DNA of 30,070 nt from Verrucomicrobia bacterium UBA3222 (lineage in GTDB: Bacteria > Verrucomicrobiota > Verrucomicrobiia > Opitutales > UBA9783): positions 25,627 through 55,696 of the forward strand of contig DEWA01000017.1 in the NCBI GenBank assembly GCA_002363035.1, written 5' to 3'. Position numbers and translations under genes: made by a program. The notes beneath the pieces are model-generated. The model was given only the letters and a program-made list of their open reading frames with translations, was not told where the DNA came from and ran no database searches. Positions 1-14,528 of this stretch are shown here, piece by piece (positions within the stretch are counted from its first letter, which is position 1; every line of letters begins with the position of its first letter).

Positions 1-11
1 GGGGGGGGGGG
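1..11. repeat. Poly-G run at window start
   Basis: Eleven consecutive G open the window, followed directly by A/T-rich sequence. A G homopolymer at the very edge is more typical of a contig end or a sequencing artefact than of biology. It has no match elsewhere in the window. Confidence 0.6.
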
Positions 12-228
12 CAAGAAAAATATGCATTTTTTTAATCTTTACGAACGAAACATTTGCTTTTTTTAAAAGCACCTTCTCGGAATACAGGCTTCGAGTGTGG
101 TTGAAATTAACGGCAGGATTTAAACAATGTGCGTCGGCGTCGGTTTTTGCAGGCAACGCGTTTTTCGAAAAAGCTTGCGGTGAAGAATAAAAATCCGTTC
201 CATGAAGGCAGTATCTCGGGAGCATTCT

Positions 229-465
229 ATGGCACGTATTTGTTTTATCACGGGGAAGAAGCGCGTGATCGGTTCGCGCATCAGTCGGAAAGGTCAATCG
301 AAGAAGAGCGGCGGTATCGGGACGCACGTGACGAAGAAATGGCCGCGCATTTTTAAGCCGAACCTGCAACGCGTGAAGATCAAACTTCCGAACGGGCAGG
401 TGCGTCGCGTTTGGGTGGCGGTGAAAGCGATTAAAGCCGGTTTGGTCGAGAAGGTTGTTTCGTAG
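229..465 (+). CDS. rpmB: 50S ribosomal protein L28
   Basis: This 78-aa protein is a component of the large ribosomal subunit. It opens with the family signature MARICFITGKK, has the basic stretch with SRKGQSKKSGG, and continues with the conserved FKPNLQ segment and the C-terminal VAVKAIKAGL. The length fits the longer L28 form that carries the GGIG insertion. The start at 229 is chosen because GGGAG lies six bases upstream and the protein then begins as the family does. An in-frame ATG at 202 has no ribosome binding site and would add nine unconserved residues. It stands alone on the plus strand; rpmG, often its neighbour, is not seen. Confidence 0.95.
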   Translation: MARICFITGKKRVIGSRISRKGQSKKSGGIGTHVTKKWPRIFKPNLQRVKIKLPNGQVRRVWVAVKAIKAGLVEKVVS

Positions 466-789
466 GTTCGTGCCGGCGTGCCGTTTGAAGCGCGCATCGG
501 GTGTTGTCTGCGGTTTCCGTGTGTTGGCTTGCGCTCTTTGTAATCCGCGGACACTGTGTGGTGGTGCTTTATGCGTTTTTGACCCGTTTCCGAAGTGTTT
601 AGGTTGAGCGTTGCGGTTGTTTTCGGTGCAACGCATAGTCGGTGATAACAGACGGAGCGGGTTTTGTGCGGATAGCGGTGAGGATCGATAGTAAGACAGC
701 CGGTGTTGGGGTACTGTTGTAAGGCGTGTAACGGTGGAAGTGGCGGGAGCTGTGCCCGATGATTTTTCACACGTTGTCTTTCCTTCTTT
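466..789. other. Gene-free stretch between rpmB and prmC
   Basis: About 320 bases of G/T-rich sequence. The open frames crossing it have no recognisable protein content. I found no tRNA fold, SRP RNA motif or T-tailed hairpin. The promoter of prmC should lie here, but I could not place convincing -35 and -10 boxes. Confidence 0.5.
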
Positions 790-1761
790 ATGTATGTTTC
801 GGAGGCGTTGCAATCATTGACGGTGTACCTGTGGCGTCACGGAATTGAGCATCCTAGTACCGACGCCGAATGGTTGTTGTCGTTTGTGATCGGTTGCAAA
901 CGTTTGGAGTTGTTTTTAACACCTGACCGCGTGCTGACGGCGGAGCAGACGGAGCGGTTGCGGGCGTTATCCGTGCGTCGTGCGCGGCGGGAGCCGTTGC
1001 AGTATATCGTCGGAGAGGTTGATTTTTTCGGGCAGAAACTGCACGTCGATCAACGCGTGCTCATTCCGCGTCCCGAAACGGAGGAGTTGGTGTATCAAAT
1101 GCAGCAATATCTGACGGAAAATTTTTTTAAAGAACCATCGGGTTCGCCGGATATTGCGGATGAAAAACAGAAGTGTTTGGCAATTTTGGATCTCGGAACG
1201 GGCAGCGGAGCGATTGCGATTGCTTTAGCGGCGTTGTTCCCGATTATAAAACTCACGGCGGTCGATTGTTCGGCGGAGGCATTGGCGGTTGCCGAAAAGA
1301 ATTCGATTGAAAATAATGTTCGGGAGCGCATCTCTTTCGTACAAAGCAACTGGTTTTTGAACATCAAAGGAACGTTTGATGTGATTATTTCCAATCCTCC
1401 TTATGTGAGTGAGGAAGAATATCGATCGTTACAACCGGAAGTGCGTTGTTTCGAACCGAAGAGTGCTTTAACGGCGGGTGAAGAGGGTTTGGCGGACTTG
1501 AAACACATTCTTTCAAAGGCACCCGAGTATTTGAAGTGCGGCGGTTTGTTGGTTATGGAAACCGGGTGTACCCAACATACTGCTTTGCATGCGTATGCAA
1601 AAACGCTCGGTTATGCCAAGACGCAATCGACGCTTGATTTATCGCATCGGGAGCGTTATTTCTGGGCGTGGGTTAGAGGTGCATCGGGTGATGGCGCCTC
1701 CGTCTTTAGACAGCGATTGTCACGGGGTTGCGCCGATAAAAATTATGTGTTGCTCGATTGA
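790..1761 (+). CDS. prmC: Peptide chain release factor N5-glutamine methyltransferase
   Basis: PrmC (HemK) methylates the Gln of the GGQ motif in release factors RF1 and RF2, using S-adenosylmethionine, and so speeds termination of translation. The N-terminal helical domain is followed by the family hallmark IPRPETEEL at about residues 92-100. The SAM-binding LGTGSG is at 135-140 and the catalytic NPPY at 202-205. The 323 residues exceed the usual 280 or so. The excess is a C-terminal tail of about 35 residues after the normal end near RERYFWAWV, and a short loop around residue 115. The start matches the family N-terminus, but no clear Shine-Dalgarno site precedes it. prfA, a common partner, is not adjacent. 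pyrH follows after 46 bases. Confidence 0.93.
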   Translation: MYVSEALQSLTVYLWRHGIEHPSTDAEWLLSFVIGCKRLELFLTPDRVLTAEQTERLRALSVRRARREPLQYIVGEVDFFGQKLHVDQRVLIPRPETEELVYQMQQYLTENFFKEPSGSPDIADEKQKCLAILDLGTGSGAIAIALAALFPIIKLTAVDCSAEALAVAEKNSIENNVRERISFVQSNWFLNIKGTFDVIISNPPYVSEEEYRSLQPEVRCFEPKSALTAGEEGLADLKHILSKAPEYLKCGGLLVMETGCTQHTALHAYAKTLGYAKTQSTLDLSHRERYFWAWVRGASGDGASVFRQRLSRGCADKNYVLLD

Positions 1762-1807
1762 ATCGGCTTTAAATAAACAGGGTTGCGGGTGTTTTTTTTA
1801 AAGGAGT

Positions 1808-2539
1808 ATGAAACGCGTTTTACTCAAATTAAGCGGCGAATTTTTAAAGAACGAAGCCTTTTTATGGGATATTGAAAAAATTGATACCGTTATCGATCAA
1901 CTGAAACATCTGCACGATGAAGGTTTCCAAATCGCGCTCGTGATCGGCGGTGGGAATATCTTCCGCGGCGGTCGCAACGGTTATATTTTGGAGCGTTGTG
2001 TTGCCGATGAAATCGGTATGGCGGCGACGTGCCTGAATGCGTTGTTTCTGCGGGCATGCTTCCAAAAATTTGAATTGCCTGCGGTGATTTTCGGCACTTC
2101 CTTGTGCGGCGGAAGCATCGAGGCTTTCGATTTGCAACGTGCACGGCAGGCGTTGTCGGACGGAACGATTGTCTTGTTTGCCGGCGGGACGGGGCATGCG
2201 TTCTTTTCAACCGATACCGCGGCGGCGTTGCGCGCCTGCGAAATAAAAGCCGATCTTTTGTTAAAAGCGACCGACGTCGACGGTATTTTTAACAAAGATC
2301 CGAAGCGCTTTTCGGATGCAAAGCGTTTCGAACATTTGACATATGAAGAAGCGTGCGAAGGGCATTACGCGGTGATGGACGGGTGCGCGTTCGAATTGTG
2401 TCGCGAGCAACGGATGCCGCTATTTGTGTTTAACGTTCACCGACCGAACGCGATTTACGGAGCGGCGCGCGGAAAAGGGATCGGAACGCGGGTGAGGGAG
2501 GGAGGTGTCGAAGTTCTCTTATCAAGCGGGTCTGTTTAA
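1808..2539 (+). CDS. pyrH: UMP kinase
   Basis: This enzyme phosphorylates UMP to UDP with ATP, an essential cytoplasmic step of pyrimidine nucleotide synthesis. It belongs to the amino-acid kinase fold. The start KRVLLKLSGE, the phosphate-binding GGGNIFRGG near residue 50, GTGHAFFSTDTAA and ATDVDGIFNKDPK are all family signatures. Its 243 residues match the usual 235-250. A stop codon directly upstream in frame leaves 1808 as the only sensible start. The AAGGAG just before it ends one base from the ATG, an unusually tight Shine-Dalgarno spacing. The usual partner frr follows, but a minus-strand gene separates them. Confidence 0.95.
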   Translation: MKRVLLKLSGEFLKNEAFLWDIEKIDTVIDQLKHLHDEGFQIALVIGGGNIFRGGRNGYILERCVADEIGMAATCLNALFLRACFQKFELPAVIFGTSLCGGSIEAFDLQRARQALSDGTIVLFAGGTGHAFFSTDTAAALRACEIKADLLLKATDVDGIFNKDPKRFSDAKRFEHLTYEEACEGHYAVMDGCAFELCREQRMPLFVFNVHRPNAIYGAARGKGIGTRVREGGVEVLLSSGSV

Positions 2540-2677
2540 GACGGATGTACGACGGGTTGATGGTTGTTGATGCCTTTTTGTTTTATTCCCACAAAGACGG
2601 GTTTGAAAAGATTTCGCGGGTTTACAGTTCAACCCTTGTGCTTTCCCCTGCCCTCCCGAATACTTCCGTGTGTGTTT

Positions 2678-3007
2678 TCAGGTTTTCGATGCGATAATCC
2701 GATTAAGCGCGACATCGTCCAGCCCGACCGAGATCGTGTCGCTGTGCGGTTGCGGTGTGCTTTGCGTGACATATTTTGACTGCGGAAACGCGGATTTTCC
2801 GCTCGCAACGGCATTCACCGTTCTTTGGACACCGTCGTGACGGGCATTCAGATGCGCAACGTTGATGTTTTTTACAAGGGCGTTTTCGGAGAAGTTCCCG
2901 ACGGCGTTTTTGGAAACGGACGAAGCATCGCCTCCTGCCGGGACAAGCCCGGAAAGTTCCGTAGAGGCTTGGATTCCGATCTGTGAAGATATGCGGTTGT
3001 CGGTCAT
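2678..3007 (-). CDS. Small polar protein, probable member of the minus-strand leader/coil family
   Basis: I do not recognise this 109-aa protein. It is rich in Ser, Asn, Val, Ala and Gly and has no membrane segment or coiled coil. It begins MTDNRISSQIGIQ, close to the MNTDMSMRIGSQSDIG start of the 662-aa protein at 8504-10492. It therefore resembles the polar leader of the larger family members without their helical part. AAAGGA lies four to five bases before the ATG and TACAAT lies further upstream, which argues for a real gene. It sits opposite to, and between, pyrH and frr, which are usually adjacent. It may be a truncated relic or a small exported protein. Function unknown. Confidence 0.55.
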   Translation of the reverse strand: MTDNRISSQIGIQASTELSGLVPAGGDASSVSKNAVGNFSENALVKNINVAHLNARHDGVQRTVNAVASGKSAFPQSKYVTQSTPQPHSDTISVGLDDVALNRIIASKT

Positions 3008-3034
3008 AAGATCCTTTGTTCTATTGTATCAAAA

Positions 3035-3060
3035 ATATCGGACGATTTTCGGATTTTTTT
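3035..3060 (-). promoter_or_regulatory. Shared upstream element, copy 1
   Basis: On the plus strand this copy contains CGGACGATTTTCGGA (3039-3053) followed by a T run. It matches the copy at 5783-5797 at 14 of 15 positions. It lies 27 bases upstream of the 109-aa gene, in the divergent gap shared with frr. A role in transcription is inferred from position and recurrence. Confidence 0.4.
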
Positions 3061-3173
3061 ATCAAAAATTCGGGTTCACGGATGTTTTTCGAATGCAAAG
3101 TACTTTGGATAACCGCCTTTGACCGATGTCCGCAGTTGAAATCGTCCGTGAAGCGTGTACATCGTGTTCCTCG

Positions 3174-3202
3174 TTGCTTTTATTCGATAAACGTCATAGA
3201 GT
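3174..3202 (+). promoter_or_regulatory. Sigma70-like promoter of frr
   Basis: TTGCTT (3174-3179) and TAGAGT (3197-3202) are separated by exactly 17 bases. The -10 box ends seven bases before the frr ATG, which predicts a transcript starting at or next to the start codon. Confidence 0.4.
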
Positions 3203-3209
3203 GAGAGCG

Positions 3210-3770
3210 ATGGATTTTAACGCAATTTTGAAACCCGCCGAGATGGCGATGCAACAATCGGTTGATCATACGCAAAGGCAGTTTGGCACGTTGCACACAG
3301 GGAAGGCGTCACCGCAGATGCTGGAAAACGTGCTTATTGAGGTGTATGGTTCGAAGATGCGTTTAAAAGATATTGCGTCGATTACCACGCCCGATGCGCG
3401 TACGTTGCGCGTTCAACCGTGGGATAAAACCAATTTAAAACCCATTGAAAAGGGTATCTTACTGGCGAATTTGGGCATCAATGCCTCCGTGATGGGCGAA
3501 AGCGTCCATTGTCCGTTGCCGGAATTGAGTCGCGAACGTCGCGCGGAACTTGTGAAACTCGCGGGCGGCATGGCGGAAGAGGGCAAAGTTTCCGTGCGCG
3601 GTTGCCGTCGCGACGCATTGGAAAAGGTCAAGGAAATGAAAAAAGCCGGCACCTGCACGGAGGACGACGTCAAAAAGCTCGAAAAGGAAATTCAAACCCT
3701 GACCGACCGTTATGTGAGGAAAATCGATGCGCTTTTGGAGGAAAAATCGCGGGAATTGACGGCGGTGTAG
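3210..3770 (+). CDS. frr: Ribosome recycling factor
   Basis: RRF works with EF-G to split the post-termination ribosome so its subunits can be reused. The 186-aa product equals the family length of about 185. It has the N-terminal helix (AEMAMQQSVDHTQRQF), then TGKASPQMLENVLIEVYG, the central beta segment ITTPDARTLRVQPWD, and the long C-terminal helices with RRDALEKVKEMKK. The start at 3210 reproduces the family N-terminus. The open frame extends back to 3126, but those 28 residues are unconserved. GAGAG just before the ATG could act as a weak ribosome site, or may only be the spacer after the -10 box. Separated from pyrH by the minus-strand 109-aa gene. Confidence 0.95.
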   Translation: MDFNAILKPAEMAMQQSVDHTQRQFGTLHTGKASPQMLENVLIEVYGSKMRLKDIASITTPDARTLRVQPWDKTNLKPIEKGILLANLGINASVMGESVHCPLPELSRERRAELVKLAGGMAEEGKVSVRGCRRDALEKVKEMKKAGTCTEDDVKKLEKEIQTLTDRYVRKIDALLEEKSRELTAV

Positions 3771-3876
3771 CGCAGGTCGGTTTAAACGAATTATTTGCGT
3801 TTTCGTTCTTCAATCGTCAAGAGGGTGTTGTTCGCGCAGAGGTTTGTAGTGTGGTTTTGAGAGAATCAGGCAAGTG

Positions 3877-5766
3877 TCAAAGGTTGCTGCGGAGTTTTTT
3901 TTGTTGTTCAAGCTGCTTAAGACGTTCCAAGGTAGCTTTTGCCGCCGTTTGGATGTCTTTATTTTCGTTGGTCGATAATTCCTCTAGCAAATTTTCATCT
4001 TCGTTATCAAGGGCGTCCTTGAGTTTAAGAAAATCAATGATTTCGTTGCGTACGTTTTCATCTCCCAAATCATCAATTTGAAGATTTTGTCGCGTTTGTT
4101 CGATATCCATGTTAAGGATACCATTCGATTTTCTATCGGAAGCGTACAATTTTGCGGCTTCCGATAATCGTTTTCTTCTTAAGAAATTTGTTTCAAAATT
4201 CACTTTTTGTTCACTTTGTTCACGCAGATATTTGGGTAGATTACTTTCTAGGTTTCTGATTTTTTGAGCCAACGGTGTATTCGGTGTATTGCCTTTTAGC
4301 GTTTTGAAATATTCGACAAGGAAAATGCAATCTTCGTCTTTCAGCAGTATATTGTCATTCGATAGTAGTTCTTCGAAAGTCTTGTTACTGTCAGGAGATG
4401 TCTGCAGTGTCAGCAGAATTTCGAGCAGTTGCAACTTTTGCAGCAGCTCGATCGAAGCGGAGCTGCTACTTTTCTTCTTAATCGTTTTAAGCCGATCGAG
4501 TACGCTTGATGCGTGATCCTTTCCCATTCTTTTTTGTACGATGCATTCGAAATTACCTTTGATAAAATTCGACATTTCTTTATCTTCTTGTTCCGCATAT
4601 GCTTCCATGATGTCCTTATACAACTCCGTGTATTGGACATATGTTTCCCGAGGCATGACTTTCTCAAATGTTTTTTCTGATTTCTTGCTCGGAATACACG
4701 CCTTCGAAAGTTCCGCGAAGGCATCTTTCAGCGATTCAATGTCGTCTTTCGAAAGATTCTTGTTCGGAAGCCTTCTACCGTCCTTTTCTTTAATCGTCAG
4801 TTTTTCTACAGTACATCGCCAATTGTCTATGAGTGGTTTTAGTTCCTTTTTTTTTGCTTGCAGTTTTTCTTTGTTTTCTTCAGTAGCAGTGTCGGGGTAA
4901 AGTCGTTCCAGAAACGGAAGCCATATTTTTCTGTTACAACTGTTCAAGGTCTTTAACTGATCTTTTAAGAAAGGACTTCTCGTTGAATTCTCGCATGGAA
5001 TCCAGTCATGTTTCAGAGTGCTATCAAGTTTTTCAAGTTTTTCCTTGAGACCTTGATGTATCTTATCCATGAGTTTTCCGTTAAAGATATCCTTTACCTC
5101 GGTCAACGAAAAATTTCTACTACGTCCTTGAACGTCGATGAGTTGCTGTTTTGCATCATAGTAACATTCCGCAATCGTAAGACTTCGCGCCAGTGCTTTG
5201 TAAAATTTGAGACAGTCGACCAGGAGTTTTCGGTTTTTCATAGACGGAAGACACTGTTTGATTTTATCAAAGTTTGTTCGGATTTGCTCTTGAATGCTTT
5301 TGTACTCCTCAGGGTGCATTTTGATATTACGCATTTCCAATTCATTTTTTTTGAGTTCTTTTCGCTTCTCTTCATTTGCGTTGCATTCAATTTTGAGATT
5401 TTTATTTAGTTGTTCCTTGAATGCGTCAAAATGTTTTTCGAGCGATATCTCGATATCCTCTGCTTTACTCTGATTACCGAAAATCAATGCATAAACCGCG
5501 TGCCCGAACGCTTTCAGCGCATCGAGAATCTTGCCGCCGATGCTTTTCGGTTTAACGTTATCAACGGGACGGATGATGCGGGATTTTTCCGGTTGATGCA
5601 GATCGTTCAGAAAGGTTTTATTGAATGTCTGCAACGTTTCGGCGGTGACCATCGGTTGCGGATTGATTTGAACGTTGATTGCTTTACCGTTTTCGTCGAG
5701 CGTTTGCATTTCGACGGTTACGGGTTGATGGGGAATGGGTGCAGGAGTGCCGAACGTACCGCTCAT
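3877..5766 (-). CDS. Large coiled-coil protein of the leader/coil family (629 aa)
   Basis: Not a family I recognise. Residues 1-70 are polar and proline-containing (starts MSGTFGTPAPIPHQ) with no signal peptide. Residues 75-120 form a hydrophobic/amphipathic helical module, SIGGKILDALKAFGHAVYAL then GNQSKAEDIEISLEKHF. It resembles residues 68-113 of the 662-aa protein and, more weakly, the 448-aa and 248-aa proteins. The rest is almost all charged helix rich in Lys, Glu, Leu and Asn, with many heptad-like stretches. The start at 5766 is preferred to the longer frame from 5934 because TATATT sits six bases upstream, and because it puts the module at the same distance from the N-terminus as in its relatives. 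The gene is visibly more A/T-rich than its neighbours. It converges on frr and diverges from gyrB. I infer an exported host-interaction protein. Confidence 0.75.
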   Translation of the reverse strand: MSGTFGTPAPIPHQPVTVEMQTLDENGKAINVQINPQPMVTAETLQTFNKTFLNDLHQPEKSRIIRPVDNVKPKSIGGKILDALKAFGHAVYALIFGNQSKAEDIEISLEKHFDAFKEQLNKNLKIECNANEEKRKELKKNELEMRNIKMHPEEYKSIQEQIRTNFDKIKQCLPSMKNRKLLVDCLKFYKALARSLTIAECYYDAKQQLIDVQGRSRNFSLTEVKDIFNGKLMDKIHQGLKEKLEKLDSTLKHDWIPCENSTRSPFLKDQLKTLNSCNRKIWLPFLERLYPDTATEENKEKLQAKKKELKPLIDNWRCTVEKLTIKEKDGRRLPNKNLSKDDIESLKDAFAELSKACIPSKKSEKTFEKVMPRETYVQYTELYKDIMEAYAEQEDKEMSNFIKGNFECIVQKRMGKDHASSVLDRLKTIKKKSSSSASIELLQKLQLLEILLTLQTSPDSNKTFEELLSNDNILLKDEDCIFLVEYFKTLKGNTPNTPLAQKIRNLESNLPKYLREQSEQKVNFETNFLRRKRLSEAAKLYASDRKSNGILNMDIEQTRQNLQIDDLGDENVRNEIIDFLKLKDALDNEDENLLEELSTNENKDIQTAAKATLERLKQLEQQKKLRSNL

Positions 5767-5772
5767 ACCACA

Positions 5773-5778
5773 AATATA
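5773..5778 (-). promoter_or_regulatory. -10 box of the 629-aa gene
   Basis: Read on the minus strand this is TATATT, five of six consensus bases, ending six bases before the ATG at 5766. No good -35 box is seen at 17 bases. The shared upstream element falls in that interval instead. Confidence 0.35.
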
Positions 5779-8464
<2,686 letters not shown>

Positions 8465-8503
8465 GATCAGGATAGTTCGGTTGCAGTTACGGCGGTCGGT
8501 TTT

Positions 8504-10492
8504 TTATTTTATCCCTTTCAGATAGTTGACGTACATGTCGCGTGTTTCTTTTTTGGCGCTGTCATAGATATTTTGTCCGAAGGCTTTTCTGATCGTCGGA
8601 TCCATTTCTTGAAATTTTTGTTCCATTTGCCGGAGAACGGTATCCGTATAGTGCTTTGTCAGCAGGCGTTCTTTTTGCTTCAGATCTGGTACTTGCGAAA
8701 GATTCTTTATGAATTTTGAGAATTCCGTTTGTATTTCTTTAAAACTGTTTGCAACGTTACCTTCTGCTATTTTATCTACCATTATCTTATCGTTAAGCTC
8801 TTTAATCAGTTCGTTGCAGTCAACAATTGTGTTATAAGCAACCCTGTTGTTCATCTTTATATAATCGATACCTTTCGTGAGTGCCTCCAGTGCTTCTTTC
8901 TGCGTTTTGAGAGCTTCCAGTTTCTCCGAAGGCGACGAATCACTTTCGCGTATTTTGAGGAGGTTATCACTGATTCCCAAAGCCTTTTTGCCTATTATTG
9001 CTTCAAAAGACTCTTGGATTTTAGAGAAGAGAGGGTTCATTTTTTCCCGATAACTCAAATTCAACTTTTGGATATCTTCGTTCAGTTTTATCATGCCCTG
9101 TTTGACGCTTTCGAACGTCACACCGTCATTGTCCCCATTTAATTTGCGGATGCTGTCGTCAAGACGGTTCAGATCTTTGATTGCAGCAAAGTGCTGTTCC
9201 ATCTGCTCATGAAGAGTTTTTTTCGTATTTAACAGTTTCCGAAGGTGTTCCTTGGTCTCTTTATCGGGATGATTCTTGATCTGTTCTTGAATTTGTTTCA
9301 GGCTAGCTTGGATTTTTTGATTTTCTGTTTGGAAAGTATTCTCGAATTTTTTTCGTTCGGCGATGGGTGTGTTCGTTGCAAACTTCTCGTTATTTTCCTC
9401 CAATTGATGCAAAGCGTTATCGAGAGCGTTAAGTCCATTCGAAACGTTTTCCAGATTAGCGAAAAAGGTTTTCAAACCTTTCGGCGTTTGACCTTCGAGT
9501 TGACATTTTTGTTTTGCCGTTTCTAGAAGGTCCTTGATACTATTGTTCCCATTTGCGATGCTTTCTTTTATTTTTCTGATTTCCTTCGATTTCTCCAGGA
9601 TTGCATCGGTGCAGGTTTCATCCAGGCGGGTAGCAAGTTTTTTAGAAACCACCGAACCCAGGCCACTCTCGCTGACAAAACCATTCCCCTCGTAATATGC
9701 TGCAAGAATACCATCTACCGTTTCATCCTTGTTCTTGCTTTTTTGTATGCACTTGGCAATGCCATTGAACTCGACCATTTTATCAAAATACCCCTTCAAC
9801 CTCCCCTGCAAGGACTTTTCGATCCCAGAGAGAGCTTCCTCGTCTTTTGAAAATAATTCCAGTACCTCCAGTATGTGGTCAGTACTACCGTTTCTACCGT
9901 CTGTGTCCACTGTGCCCCACCAAGAGTTGAGATTGCTTTTAAGTTCCTTGATTGTTTTTTTTGTTTGTTCCTTCAGTGTTCCGGATATGGTACACAGATC
10001 GCATTTTAATGATTTCAGACGATTGCTGTAACCATACAGACCCTCCAATTGGGTCTGATAGTCATTAAGTGTTGTGATGCATTGTTGGAATTGGTTGTAA
10101 TTGTCGGCTTTGAGAGTTTCCTTGTAATCGTCTTTCGTAAAATCATGTATTATAATGTTGTACAGTTCCTCGATTTGTGTATTTAAATCCCCTTCGATTT
10201 TGGCGACATTCCCTTCGCCGCGGCACAATACGGCGATATTATGACCGATATTATCGAGTATTTGTTTAAAACGGCCCAACCCTATTTTCCCTTTGGGGTT
10301 GTATGAAAAAATATTCACCGTGCGATGTGTTCGGATGGTAGCAGCCGCAAGACTAAAGGCGTTTTTAAATGCGTCAAGTTTATTCTTGAAAACGGCAACT
10401 TGGTTTTCCTTAACATTACCCGCACTGCCTGTGGTATCCAAATTGCCAATGTCGGACTGAGACCCAATCCGCATGCTCATGTCGGTATTCAT
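8504..10492 (-). CDS. Large coiled-coil protein of the leader/coil family (662 aa)
   Basis: Unrecognised by family. The first 65 or so residues are polar (starts MNTDMSMRIGSQSDIG). Residues 68-113 hold the shared module: GKIGLGRFKQILDNIGHN, then IAVLCRGEGNVAKIEGDL. Its GH-x2-x2-L-x2-G-x4-A-x-I-E-x2-L pattern lines up with the 629-aa protein. The remaining 550 residues are predicted helix with frequent heptads, rich in Lys, Glu, Asn and Leu. There is no signal peptide and no long membrane segment. The start at 10492 is preferred to 10915 because AGGGA lies eight bases upstream. The longer version would run through the gyrA promoter region and into gyrA in antisense. It sits convergent to gyrB and divergent from gyrA. 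I infer export and interaction with a host; not proven. Confidence 0.75.
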   Translation of the reverse strand: MNTDMSMRIGSQSDIGNLDTTGSAGNVKENQVAVFKNKLDAFKNAFSLAAATIRTHRTVNIFSYNPKGKIGLGRFKQILDNIGHNIAVLCRGEGNVAKIEGDLNTQIEELYNIIIHDFTKDDYKETLKADNYNQFQQCITTLNDYQTQLEGLYGYSNRLKSLKCDLCTISGTLKEQTKKTIKELKSNLNSWWGTVDTDGRNGSTDHILEVLELFSKDEEALSGIEKSLQGRLKGYFDKMVEFNGIAKCIQKSKNKDETVDGILAAYYEGNGFVSESGLGSVVSKKLATRLDETCTDAILEKSKEIRKIKESIANGNNSIKDLLETAKQKCQLEGQTPKGLKTFFANLENVSNGLNALDNALHQLEENNEKFATNTPIAERKKFENTFQTENQKIQASLKQIQEQIKNHPDKETKEHLRKLLNTKKTLHEQMEQHFAAIKDLNRLDDSIRKLNGDNDGVTFESVKQGMIKLNEDIQKLNLSYREKMNPLFSKIQESFEAIIGKKALGISDNLLKIRESDSSPSEKLEALKTQKEALEALTKGIDYIKMNNRVAYNTIVDCNELIKELNDKIMVDKIAEGNVANSFKEIQTEFSKFIKNLSQVPDLKQKERLLTKHYTDTVLRQMEQKFQEMDPTIRKAFGQNIYDSAKKETRDMYVNYLKGIK

Positions 10493-10531
10493 ATGCTTTT
10501 CCCTGTTTCTTTGTGGTGCTCTTTGTGATAC

Positions 10532-10557
10532 ATATCGTCCGAAATTCAAAATTTTTT
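10532..10557 (-). promoter_or_regulatory. Shared upstream element, copy 3
   Basis: On the plus strand this reads ATATCGTCCGAAATTC followed by an A/T run. It matches copy 2 at 10 of 15 core positions. It lies 39 bases upstream of the 662-aa gene, in the divergent gap shared with gyrA. Confidence 0.3.
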
Positions 10558-10720
10558 GCAAAAAAACACAAAAATGTTCAAAAATTTGGGTCATTGCCGT
10601 GTGTTTTTGCTCCAAGATGCTTTTTTCGGGCGTGGCAAAGTTTAAACATCGGAGGTACAATACATCGCGGCGGTCGGGTCTCGACTTTTGAAGATTTTTC
10701 CCTAATACTGAACTAAAAAC

Positions 10721-14435
<3,715 letters not shown>

Positions 14436-14493
14436 AAAGGTTTTAGACGATTTACGGAAGTGTTGTTCGATAGCATCGTGTACCGAAAAGGCA

Positions 14494-14522
14494 TTGCGGT
14501 ATTCCCGTAAAATGCTTACAAT
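14494..14522 (+). promoter_or_regulatory. Sigma70-like promoter of the D-lactate dehydrogenase gene
   Basis: TTGCGG (14494-14499) and TACAAT (14517-14522) are 17 bases apart, and the -10 box matches five of six consensus bases. Six bases later comes the ATG, so transcription should start on or beside the start codon. This is a leaderless mRNA candidate. Confidence 0.55.
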
Positions 14523-14528
14523 AAAACC

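Noticed and set aside
294..770. 158-aa minus-strand frame over rpmB and the following gap
   Set aside because: It is the antisense shadow of rpmB extended into a gap, with no recognisable protein features.
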